From assembly GCF_009711445.1 (NCBI RefSeq), contig NZ_SMMC01000185.1, positions 1 to 32,927 on the forward strand: DNA of 32,927 nucleotides, written 5' to 3'. Source of the DNA: Curvivirga aplysinae. Its GTDB lineage: Bacteria > Pseudomonadota > Alphaproteobacteria > UBA8366 > Aestuariispiraceae. The translations under genes and the position numbers were made by a program. This document shows, piece by piece, positions 15,160-22,326 of this stretch. Position 1 is the stretch's first letter. Each line of letters opens with the position of its first letter. The notes under the pieces are model-generated. The model was not told the origin of the DNA. It was given only the letters and a program-made list of their open reading frames with translations, and searched no databases.

Positions 15160-16206
15160 TTATTGACTAACCCAAGCAAGGAAACGCTCGTTTAGATCGT
15201 CAAAGTTATCGGCCCAATAATCAAGGTTATGTGGAACCCAGTTCCCCAAGTTTACTGGTGCAGAAGGCAATTTTTCAGCTAATTTATCATCAACAATCAT
15301 TGTACCAGCTTCGTTAGTTACTGGACCATAACCGATATATGTATGTTGTGTACCCATTTGCTTAGCAGCAGACGCGAACTTCAAGAAGTCATACGCCTTG
15401 TCCAAGTTTGGTGTACCTTTTGGAATCACCCACATATCAAAGTCTAGGTTTTGACCGTCCCAAATAATTTTGAATGGCTGGTTTTCACCGTCAATCGCAG
15501 ATTGAATACGACCATTCCAAGCCGCAGACATTGTTACTTCGCCGTCAGCCAATAGTTGAGGTGGTTGAGAACCAGATTCCCACCAAACAATGCTGTCTTT
15601 GATTGTGTCTAGCTTAGCAAATGCGCGATCGATACCTTCTTCTGTATCCATTACATCATATACGTCAGCTGCAGGCACACCATCCGCGATCAAAGCAAAT
15701 TCCAACATCACTTTCGGGCTCTTACGAACACCACGCTTACCTGGGAACTTATCTAGATCGAAGAAGTCCGCCATTGTAGATGGTTGGTCACCAGAGAATG
15801 CTGTTGTGTTATAAGCAACAATTGTTGCCCAAGTAATCGTACCGACACCACATTCCAATTTGGAACCTGGAATAAAGTCATCCGCGTTTGGAATACGAGA
15901 CCAGTCGATAACTTCTAGAACACCTTCGTCACAACCTTGCAAAGCTGTTGCGGACTCAAGGTCAGCAACGTCAATTGTAACGTTACCAGCTTCCACTTGC
16001 GCTTTAATTTTAGCTAGCTCACCGTTGAATTCATCTTCAACGATTTGAGTACCTGTCGCAGCTGTATATGGTTTGTAATATGCTTCGCGTTGAGAAGATG
16101 CATAAGCACCACCCCAAGAAAGAACTGTCAAGCTTTCAGCCTGTGCAGTTGCCGCAACACCAAATGTTGCTGCAGCCAATACAGATGTTGTAAGTAGTTT
16201 TTTCAT
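15160..16206 (-). CDS. periplasmic polyamine-binding protein (PotD/PotF family)
   Basis: The substrate-binding subunit has 348 residues. It opens with a Sec signal peptide: Lys-Lys, a hydrophobic core and an ATAQA cleavage site before ESLTVLSWGG. 'VLSWGGAYASSQREAYYKPY' and 'EDEFNGELAKIKAQVEAGNV' are typical of the SBP_bac_8/PotD group. Later stretches 'VWWESGSQPPQLLADGEVTM' and 'DFLKFASAAKQMG' also fit. It has the strongest SD of the operon (AGGGAGA, seven bases before the ATG) and is flanked by hairpins on both sides, consistent with high expression. The ligand is inferred as putrescine, spermidine or a related cationic amine from the family and the neighbouring aminotransferase. Confidence 0.88.
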   Translation of the reverse strand: MKKLLTTSVLAAATFGVAATAQAESLTVLSWGGAYASSQREAYYKPYTAATGTQIVEDEFNGELAKIKAQVEAGNVTIDVADLESATALQGCDEGVLEVIDWSRIPNADDFIPGSKLECGVGTITWATIVAYNTTAFSGDQPSTMADFFDLDKFPGKRGVRKSPKVMLEFALIADGVPAADVYDVMDTEEGIDRAFAKLDTIKDSIVWWESGSQPPQLLADGEVTMSAAWNGRIQSAIDGENQPFKIIWDGQNLDFDMWVIPKGTPNLDKAYDFLKFASAAKQMGTQHTYIGYGPVTNEAGTMIVDDKLAEKLPSAPVNLGNWVPHNLDYWADNFDDLNERFLAWVSQ

Positions 16207-16326
16207 GTTTTTCTCCCTGTCTTGAAAAATAATCCTACCATAAGATTAGATCAGACTAAGCTGAACCTGTTTAAATCCACCGCGACAAAACCAGATTTTG
16301 ATCTTTGCTTTGATGGAAATTCCCAA

Positions 16327-16355
16327 ATCCGTGAGGGTTCAGCTTTCCCACGGAT
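16327..16355 (-). other. stable hairpin between ATPase and binding-protein genes
   Basis: ATCCGTG (16327-16333) pairs with CACGGAT (16349-16355), extended by GGG/CCC pairs around one bulged A. It starts about 20 nt past the ATPase stop in the minus direction and lacks a following U-tract. It could be a processing or stability element, or a weak attenuator that sets the ratio of ATPase to binding protein. Confidence 0.5.
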
Positions 16356-16373
16356 CCAGAAACTTTTTTATTA

Positions 16374-17477
16374 TTATACGTTTGGTGCATCCAAGGCACG
16401 GCAGTCATCTGTCTGCCATCCAATGGTCACTTCGGTACCTTCCTGTAAGATAACGTGACCATGAGAGTTAGGAATCTTTACAATAAAATCACTATTTCCA
16501 GAAACACTTACACGTGTACGAATATGATCTCCTAAATAAATCAATTCTTCCACCTTCGCGGAACATGTGTTTTCTGAAGCGTTACCCTCAGGATTAATCG
16601 TAACACGCTCTGGACGCATGGATAATGTGGTACGTGTTCCAACACCGGATGCATTTACTTTCATCGCAGCAACAGTGCCACCGCCACCTTCAAGCTCCAC
16701 TTTACAATTCACATCATCTTCGGAAACAATTTTACCATAAAGTTTGTTATTTTCCCCGATAAATCCGGCAACAAAAGCATTATCTGGTTGTTCATATAAC
16801 ACATCAGGTGGTGCCAATTGTTGAATCACACCGTCTTCAAACACGGCAACGCGGTTCGACATCGTCAAAGCTTCGGATTGATCATGGGTCACATAAACCA
16901 TACTCACGCCAAGATTTTCGTGAATATGTTTAATTTCATATTGCATTTCTTCACGAAGATTCTTGTCCAACGCGCCAAGCGGCTCATCCATCAATACCAA
17001 TTCAGGTTCAAATACCAATGCACGGGCAACAGCCACACGCTGTTGTTGACCACCAGATAGCTGTGCTGGACGACGATTAGCGAAACCACCCAAACGCACC
17101 ATATCCAGCGCCTTATTTACGCGGTCTTCAATTTCTGCTTTACCCATTTTACGTACTTCTAATGGGAAAGCTAAGTTCTCGCCAACTGTCATATGCGGGA
17201 ATAACGCATAATTCTGGAAAACCATTCCGATACCACGCTTATGCGGTGGCGTATTATTAATTGGTGTTCCATTCAATAAGATCTGACCATGTGTTGGCAC
17301 TTCAAATCCGGCCAACATCATCAACACAGTGGTCTTACCGGAACCCGAAGGACCAAGCATGGTCAAAAATTCACCTCGGTCAACATCTAAGTTCAAATCT
17401 TTGACGACTAATGTTTCACCGTCATAGCTTTTTTGAACACCTTCAAAGACAACAATATTGTCGGCGGATCCTGTCAT
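16374..17477 (-). CDS. potA: ABC transporter ATP-binding protein (PotA-like)
   Basis: The cytoplasmic ATPase of the polyamine importer, about 367 residues. Walker A is 'GPSGSGKT' (near residue 42-49), the signature 'LSGGQQQR' (about 140-147), Walker B 'LVLMDEP' and the switch His in 'THDQSEA'. A C-terminal TOBE-type domain follows from about residue 240, with 'GFIGENNKLYGKI' and 'MSMRPERV'-like SMRPERV, as in PotA. I choose ATG 17477 because GAGGG sits nine bases before it; an ATG at 17486 directly abuts that SD. It is the promoter-proximal gene of the transport operon (ATPase, binding protein, PotB, PotC). Confidence 0.92.
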   Translation of the reverse strand: MTGSADNIVVFEGVQKSYDGETLVVKDLNLDVDRGEFLTMLGPSGSGKTTVLMMLAGFEVPTHGQILLNGTPINNTPPHKRGIGMVFQNYALFPHMTVGENLAFPLEVRKMGKAEIEDRVNKALDMVRLGGFANRRPAQLSGGQQQRVAVARALVFEPELVLMDEPLGALDKNLREEMQYEIKHIHENLGVSMVYVTHDQSEALTMSNRVAVFEDGVIQQLAPPDVLYEQPDNAFVAGFIGENNKLYGKIVSEDDVNCKVELEGGGGTVAAMKVNASGVGTRTTLSMRPERVTINPEGNASENTCSAKVEELIYLGDHIRTRVSVSGNSDFIVKIPNSHGHVILQEGTEVTIGWQTDDCRALDAPNV

Positions 17478-17508
17478 AGGCCCCATCCCTCATTCACGTT
17501 AATGGTTG

Positions 17509-17537
17509 ATAATACGGACGAAAGATTTTGCTCGCAA
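17509..17537 (-). promoter_or_regulatory. candidate promoter of the polyamine transport operon
   Basis: On the minus strand TTGCGA (complement of 17532-17537, four of six) and TATTAT (complement of 17509-17514, five of six) are separated by 17 nt, about 30 nt before the ATPase start. The -35 overlaps one arm of the CTCGCA/TGCGAG inverted repeat, so a bound regulator could block it. Confidence 0.45.
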
Positions 17538-17674
17538 TTAGAGTGCGAGTTGTCGGCATAGACTCTGCCCACAATAAGAATCGGTTTAATCACCAGTCTC
17601 TTTCTCCCTGCACATACATGTCATTTAGCGCATGTATGATTTTCATTTATTTTCAGGTCTTTTGCCCGAATAAT

Positions 17675-17691
17675 GATTGCAGTGTGCAATC
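17675..17691. promoter_or_regulatory. operator-like dyad GATTGCA-N3-TGCAATC
   Basis: This perfect 7-bp inverted repeat lies about 190 nt upstream of the potA-like start. Its half-site GATTGCAGT recurs in the dyad at 20631-20656 upstream of the aminotransferase gene. A shared regulator is possible but the half-site spacing differs. Confidence 0.3.
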
Positions 17692-17798
17692 CCTTTAACC
17701 AAACTGTCAACGATTAAAACGACGTTTTTTTTCTTGATTTTTCAAAATCTGATATATCACGGGGGTTTAGGGAGATATTTTTTTATAATTTGCAAGAA

Positions 17799-19019
17799 CT
17801 ATGCAGCTCTTTTCAAACCCATTTGATCCCATATTTGACATAAAGCATCAATAAATTCATCCATAATGTCATCATTATGTAATGGACATGGGGTTAATCT
17901 GATACGTTCTGTCCCCTTGGGAACTGTGGGATAATTGATAGGTTGTACATAAATGCCGAATTGCTTCATCAATTCATCAGTCATTTGCTTACATCTTACA
18001 GGGTCGCCAACAAAAACAGGAACGATGTGACATTGCGAAGGCATCACGGGAATACCAACAGCAGTCAATTTATCTTTCAATGTTTGAGAACGTTCCTGAT
18101 GCGCAGCACGAATAGAATCGCCTTCCTTCAATAACTGAATGCTTTTAATGGCACCCGCGGCAATTGCAGGCGGTAAAGCTGTTGTAAAGATAAAACCATC
18201 ACCAAAGGAACGAATAAAATCTACAATTTCTTTCTTGGCTGCAATGTAGCCACCGACAACACCAACAGCCTTACCCAACGTGCCTTGAATAATATCAATT
18301 TCATCCATGACACCATCACGTTCTGCAATACCTGCCCCATGTTTTCCATACATACCTACGGCATGTACTTCATCCAGAAAAGTTAAGGCATTATATTTTT
18401 TACAAACATCAATGATCTCACGTAATGGCGCCACATCACCATCCATGGAATAAACGGATTCAAAAATGACAATCTTTGGAGCGTCAGGATTATCTGCTGC
18501 TAATTTTTGCTCCAAATCTTCCACATCATTATGGGCCCAAATGCGTTTCTCAGCTCGGGACTGTTTAATACCCTGGATCATGGAGTTATGGTTCAACGCA
18601 TCCGAATAAAGAATAACATCTTTGATTTCGCGCCCCAAGGTCATCAGAGCGGTTTGGTTTGCAACATAACCAGATGTAAACAGCAAAGCAGCATCTTTAT
18701 TATGCCAATTTGCCAATTCTTGTTCCAATACCGCGTGATAATGCGTAGTACCAGAAATATTACGTGTACCGCCTGCACCGGCTCCACATTCTTGCAAGGC
18801 TTTGGTCATCGCATCAATCACACGTTGATCCTGTCCCATGCCAAGATAGTCATTGGAACACCAAACTTTTACATCCGGTACTGGCTCTTTATTGGTATCT
18901 TCATAAAAATTCACCGCAGGAAACTGACCAACTTGACGTTCAAGTTCCGCAAAAATCCGATAACGTCCTTCGTCATGTAATTGGTTGAGTTTATCTTGAA
19001 ATAGCTTATCAAAAGTCAT
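17799..19019 (-). CDS. hemA: 5-aminolevulinate synthase
   Basis: Condenses glycine and succinyl-CoA to 5-aminolevulinate, the first step of haem and corrinoid synthesis by the C4 (Shemin) route, found in Alphaproteobacteria. The protein has 406 residues with the typical N-terminus '[12 protein letters not shown]', the Gly-rich '[19 protein letters not shown]', '[17 protein letters not shown]', and the PLP-binding Lys250 in '[14 protein letters not shown]'. '[12 protein letters not shown]' closes the catalytic domain. The SD is weak (GCGGGA about ten bases before the ATG). It lies inside a polyamine import and catabolism locus, preceded by a terminator (19066-19102) and an FNR-like box (19161-19174). 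These suggest regulation separate from the aminotransferase gene upstream. Confidence 0.96.
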   Translation of the reverse strand: MTFDKLFQDKLNQLHDEGRYRIFAELERQVGQFPAVNFYEDTNKEPVPDVKVWCSNDYLGMGQDQRVIDAMTKALQECGAGAGGTRNISGTTHYHAVLEQELANWHNKDAALLFTSGYVANQTALMTLGREIKDVILYSDALNHNSMIQGIKQSRAEKRIWAHNDVEDLEQKLAADNPDAPKIVIFESVYSMDGDVAPLREIIDVCKKYNALTFLDEVHAVGMYGKHGAGIAERDGVMDEIDIIQGTLGKAVGVVGGYIAAKKEIVDFIRSFGDGFIFTTALPPAIAAGAIKSIQLLKEGDSIRAAHQERSQTLKDKLTAVGIPVMPSQCHIVPVFVGDPVRCKQMTDELMKQFGIYVQPINYPTVPKGTERIRLTPCPLHNDDIMDEFIDALCQIWDQMGLKRAA

Positions 19020-19065
19020 TTTATCAAATCCCGCAGGAGCAACCTTAATCTTAGGATGCTTCTCA

Positions 19066-19102
19066 TGTAAAAAGCTGGAGCATCTTTTAGAATGCCCCAG
19101 CT
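19066..19102 (-). terminator. terminator or attenuator between the aminotransferase gene and hemA
   Basis: Minus-strand RNA pairs AGCTGGGGCAT (complement of 19092-19102) with ATGCTCCAGCT (complement of 19073-19083): 11 bp with one G-U and an 8-nt loop, followed by a run of five U. It ends the aminotransferase transcript about 75 nt past its stop. It leaves under 50 nt for a separate hemA promoter, so it may instead attenuate hemA. Confidence 0.75.
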
Positions 19103-19160
19103 GATTTTACAATGTCATAATCTATGAAATGACTTCACATTTCTTTTAAAAATGCAAAGT

Positions 19161-19174
19161 TTGATCTAGTTCAA
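19161..19174. promoter_or_regulatory. FNR/CRP-like box upstream of hemA
   Basis: TTGATCTAGTTCAA matches the FNR consensus TTGAT-N4-ATCAA at nine of ten positions. It lies just past the aminotransferase stop, about 140 nt before the hemA start. FnrL control of hemA is known in Rhodobacter; here the terminator lies between box and gene, so the link is uncertain. Confidence 0.35.
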
Positions 19175-19176
19175 TT

Positions 19177-20568
19177 TTATCCATTCCATTGACCGGTTTC
19201 GCGCAACCAATTGGCAGTGTCATCCAATGCCTTACCGAAACGCTCAACCAACATGTCCAGTTCTTCGCCTGTAATAATCAGTGGTGGAGAGAATGCAACA
19301 CCATCCCCCCCCATCGCACGAAGAATTGCGCCATGTTCTTGCGCACGCCCGACGAGATGAGGCCCTACAGCCATTTTAGGATCAAAGTTCTCTTTGGTTT
19401 CTTTATTTGCAACCAACTCAACAGCCGCAATTAAACCGGTACCGCGCACTTCCCCAACCAATGGATGATCCGCAAACTTACGCAAGCCATCTTGCAAATG
19501 ATGGGCTACAGAACGCACATGCCCAAGAATATCGCGTTCTTCGTAAATCTTTAATGTTTCAACAGCAACAGCAGCAGAAACTGGATGGCCGGAATATGTG
19601 TAACCATGACCGAATGTACCAATTTTACCGGAATTTGTAGAAATGGTGGAGGCAACATCTTCGTTTACGATCACAGCTGAAATCGGCAAATAGGAAGATG
19701 ATAGCGCTTTCGCAACAGTCATCATATCTGGTTTAAGATCGAAAGTTTCAGAACCAAATATATTACCAGTACGTGCAAAACCGCAAATCACTTCATCAGC
19801 AATGAATAAAACATCATATTTTTTAAGAACTGCCTGAACTTTCTCAAAATATGTTTTGGGAGGCAAAATAACGCCACCTGCCCCCATAACAGGTTCAGCA
19901 ATAAAAGCAGCAACCGTTTCCGGGCCTTCATCCAAAATTTTCTTTTCTAAACTATCTGCCATACGTGTTGCGAAATCTTCTTCGCTCTCACCTTCCTCCC
20001 CGAAACGGTAATAATGAGGGCAATCTGTATGCATAATGTTGGCAATTGGCAGATCGAAATCTAGATGGTTATACGGTAAACCCGTCATGCTTGCTGCTGC
20101 AACAGTTACGCCATGATAACCTTTGGTACGGGCAATAATTTTCTTTTTGTCTTTACGGCCTTTGGCATTGTTGTAATACCAAACCATTTTCACCACTGTA
20201 TCTGTTGCTTCGGAACCTGAGTTACAGAAAAATGCTTGTGCCATTGGTACAGGGGCCATTTTTACAAGGCGTTCAGCCAACTCAATGGCCGGGTTTGTCG
20301 TCTTATGAGCAAACAAATGATAATAAGGTAATTCCTGCATCTGCTTGGTCGCCGCATCTACAAGGCGTTGTTCATTAAAGCCTAATGATGTTGACCAAAG
20401 CCCTGCCATACCTTCGATATATTTATTACCATTTGTATCAGTAATCCAAACACCTTCGCCTTTTTCAGCGATCATCGGGCCAATTTCTTTATGCTTTTCC
20501 TGATTAGTGTAAGGATGCATTACATAGGCGATGTCACGGCTTTCCGGAGAGTTACCAACGTTGCTCAT
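19177..20568 (-). CDS. class III PLP aminotransferase, probable polyamine (putrescine-pyruvate) aminotransferase
   Basis: A 463-residue omega-amino-acid/amine aminotransferase of fold type I. 'FFCNSGSEATDTVVKMVWYY' is the phosphate-binding region, 'KGYHGVTVAAASMTGL' is typical, Asp258 in 'FIADEVICGFARTG' binds the PLP nitrogen, and Lys287 in 'VAKALSSSYLPISAV' forms the aldimine. The closest functional types I know with this layout are SpuC-like putrescine:pyruvate and related diamine or beta-alanine transaminases. The adjacent polyamine importer makes a polyamine substrate likely, which is an inference. AAGGAA precedes the ATG by about 8 nt. The upstream region carries two strong dyads (20599-20616 and 20631-20656), suggesting specific control. 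Confidence 0.85.
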   Translation of the reverse strand: MSNVGNSPESRDIAYVMHPYTNQEKHKEIGPMIAEKGEGVWITDTNGNKYIEGMAGLWSTSLGFNEQRLVDAATKQMQELPYYHLFAHKTTNPAIELAERLVKMAPVPMAQAFFCNSGSEATDTVVKMVWYYNNAKGRKDKKKIIARTKGYHGVTVAAASMTGLPYNHLDFDLPIANIMHTDCPHYYRFGEEGESEEDFATRMADSLEKKILDEGPETVAAFIAEPVMGAGGVILPPKTYFEKVQAVLKKYDVLFIADEVICGFARTGNIFGSETFDLKPDMMTVAKALSSSYLPISAVIVNEDVASTISTNSGKIGTFGHGYTYSGHPVSAAVAVETLKIYEERDILGHVRSVAHHLQDGLRKFADHPLVGEVRGTGLIAAVELVANKETKENFDPKMAVGPHLVGRAQEHGAILRAMGGDGVAFSPPLIITGEELDMLVERFGKALDDTANWLRETGQWNG

Positions 20569-20598
20569 TTCACGAATTCCTTAATTCTTGAGAAAATA

Positions 20599-20616
20599 AT
20601 TTTGTGATCACAAAAT
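20599..20616. promoter_or_regulatory. perfect 18-bp palindrome, candidate operator of the aminotransferase gene
   Basis: ATTTTGTGATCACAAAAT reads identically on both strands and lies about 31 nt before the aminotransferase ATG. A possible minus-strand promoter (TTGAAC, 17 nt, TGTGAT) has its -10 inside the palindrome, the expected place for a repressor site. Confidence 0.55.
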
Positions 20617-20630
20617 CACATAAACGCGAA

Positions 20631-20656
20631 GATTACAGTTCAATGAAACTGCAATC
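20631..20656. promoter_or_regulatory. second dyad upstream of the aminotransferase gene
   Basis: GATTACAGTT and AACTGCAATC are 10-bp arms with one mismatch around a 6-nt spacer. It lies 14 bp from the 18-bp palindrome and overlaps the likely -35 region. Its GATTGCAGT half-site also occurs at 17675-17691. Confidence 0.45.
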
Positions 20657-20707
20657 AAGAAGATTCCGATTAATAATTAATTCACTTGGAAATTTACCCA
20701 GACTCAG

Positions 20708-20725
20708 TAACATTCGGAAATGTTA
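20708..20725. promoter_or_regulatory. dyad upstream of the ribokinase gene
   Basis: TAACATT-CGGA-AATGTTA is a perfect 7-bp inverted repeat about 80 nt before the ribokinase start, with an AT-rich TAATAAT stretch following. It is a candidate operator for the plus-strand gene; no regulator gene adjoins. Confidence 0.4.
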
Positions 20726-20802
20726 ATAATGAATGACTTAATGAAAAAAATGTATGATACATGGGTCATAAACATAAAAGACAACACTTGGGATGGCACA
20801 AG

Positions 20803-21726
20803 ATGATTATCACCTTTGGTTCAATTAATCTGGATATCACATTTCCGCTGGATCATATGCCAAAACCTGGCGAAACGGTTCTTGGGAAGACCTTCTTAAT
20901 GAACCCCGGAGGAAAAGGTGCCAATCAGGCTTTAGCCGCAGCATGCGCAGGTGCAGATACAGCGATGGTCGGCATGGTTGGTGATGATGGGTTCGCAGAA
21001 GAAGCATTGTGCCTGTTAAAAGAGTATGAGGTTGATCTTTCCCAATTAGGTAAATCGGATCTACCAACAGGTTGTGCGTCTATCTGGGTAGATCAAGGTG
21101 CAGAGAATTCTATTGCTGTCGCTTCAGGGGCAAATCTTAGCGCAAAGTCAACTCAAGTTCCTGATTCTTGGCTTACACCAGACAATCGATTATTGATTCA
21201 AATGGAAACACCAATCGAAGAGAACTGGAAACTGATCCGACGGGCCCATGAAAAAGGATGCCCGGTCACGCTAAACGTAGCACCTGCAAGATATGTCCCT
21301 TTGGACATTCTCAAGATGATCGATCTATTGATCGTAAATGAAGGGGAAGCACGTACTATTGCCGATGGATTGGACATAGATAGTGAAAAAGTCACGCGCC
21401 TTCCGCGTTATCTTGCAGAAAAGTTTGGAATGAAATCAGTCCTTACCATGGGTGGTGCGGGTAGTATTTTCTTTAGCCCTGATGGGGGAATTTCCACACC
21501 TGCTCTTCCTATAGCGCCAATTGATACAACCGCTGCGGGCGATACTTTTGTTGGATATCTAGGTGCAATGCTAGTTGCCGGCAAAGATATGGAAGAAGCT
21601 TTACGTTACGCTTCAGTAGGTGCGGGTCTTTGTTGCATGAAAGCCGGCTCACAAAGTTCAGTGCCAATTATCGAAGATGTGGAAGCAAAACTTTCCTCTT
21701 TGCCGGCTAGCAAGGTTATTAAATAA
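20803..21726 (+). CDS. rbsK: ribokinase-family (PfkB) sugar kinase
   Basis: A PfkB-family kinase of 307 residues, most like ribokinase, which phosphorylates ribose at O5. The N-terminus 'IITFGSINLDITFPLDHMPKPGE' (cut here to IITFGSINLDITF) with the substrate-binding Asp, the first signature 'GGKGANQALAAACAGAD', and the second signature 'DTTAAGDTFVGYLGAML' with the catalytic Asp are present. The usual GAGD anion hole reads AAGD. There are no ribose transporter or rbsR genes nearby, so another pentose or nucleoside sugar is possible. I choose ATG 20803 (GGGATGG six bases upstream) over an ATG at 20761. Confidence 0.85.
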   Translation: MIITFGSINLDITFPLDHMPKPGETVLGKTFLMNPGGKGANQALAAACAGADTAMVGMVGDDGFAEEALCLLKEYEVDLSQLGKSDLPTGCASIWVDQGAENSIAVASGANLSAKSTQVPDSWLTPDNRLLIQMETPIEENWKLIRRAHEKGCPVTLNVAPARYVPLDILKMIDLLIVNEGEARTIADGLDIDSEKVTRLPRYLAEKFGMKSVLTMGGAGSIFFSPDGGISTPALPIAPIDTTAAGDTFVGYLGAMLVAGKDMEEALRYASVGAGLCCMKAGSQSSVPIIEDVEAKLSSLPASKVIK

Positions 21727-21731
21727 CTGAC

Positions 21732-22259
21732 TTAATTCTCCAACAACGCCGCTAGAACTTCAATATGTGGACGATCAAGCGCATAATTAAGTCTGTGCAA
21801 CCTAAAACTATCGTCTGATAATTTGTCGAAGAAAACACGCGCCTCTAAATCTAAACGCTCCACTTGCCATTCAAGTCGCGCCCAGCCCTGTTCTTTGGCA
21901 AGTTGAGCCACTTGAATCATTAAGTGCGATCCTACCTTTTGGCGACGAACAACCTCTTCCACATAAATGTGGCGAACCAATGCACAAGTTTCTCCCATGA
22001 TCGCATCATATGTAAGTGTGAAAAACACAGCACCGCAAATGACATCTTCGATTTCAACGACTAAAGCTTGAAACTGGCCTCCTGCATCGGCAGCAGCCAT
22101 CGCCAACCTCTGTTCTAAATCCACAGCAGGCACAGGCCTGATAGAGGGATCGTCATCCGGTTTTTCAACTGTTTCAATATGCTTAGATAAATTCGTCATC
22201 AAGCGCACTAATGACGGTGCATCCGCAGATGTGGCAAGGCGGAAACTCACATTTGACAT
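21732..22259 (-). CDS. GNAT family N-acetyltransferase
   Basis: A single GNAT domain of about 175 residues. 'FRLATSADAPSLVRLMTNLS' opens it, the central strand is 'ALVRHIYVEEVVRRQKVGSH', whose RRQKVG forms the acetyl-CoA loop, and 'EWQVERLDLEARVFFDKL' is the usual last helix-strand. It resembles small polyamine or amino-group acetyltransferases of the PaiA/SAT type in the R-L-E-W-x-V pattern, but the substrate is not decidable. ATG 22259 has AGGG eight bases upstream and is preferred to 22298. It follows the S41 protease genes by a short gap and is probably in their operon; it ends 5 nt from the convergent ribokinase gene. Confidence 0.8.
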   Translation of the reverse strand: MSNVSFRLATSADAPSLVRLMTNLSKHIETVEKPDDDPSIRPVPAVDLEQRLAMAAADAGGQFQALVVEIEDVICGAVFFTLTYDAIMGETCALVRHIYVEEVVRRQKVGSHLMIQVAQLAKEQGWARLEWQVERLDLEARVFFDKLSDDSFRLHRLNYALDRPHIEVLAALLEN

Positions 22260-22326
22260 TCTTATACCCTGTATCGCTGTTTCTACAGCGCTTCCCATAA
22301 ATTACGTTCGACCTAGCTTCTTATAA

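Larger units (their letters stand above)
17487..17798. other. 312-bp regulatory interval between hemA and potA-like genes
   Basis: There is no gene here. Besides the promoter at 17509-17537, it holds three inverted repeats: CTCGCA/TGCGAG (17531-17549), CATACATG/CATGTATG with a 10-nt spacer (17613-17638), and GATTGCA/TGCAATC with a 3-nt spacer (17675-17691). The stretch next to the hemA stop is AT-rich, with a GATTTT/AAAATC pair and a run of eight T (plus strand), but I see no convincing hemA terminator. Confidence 0.6.

Noticed and set aside
18507-18980. 157-codon plus-strand frame opposite hemA
   Set aside because: Antisense to conserved ALA synthase, with implausible composition and no SD.
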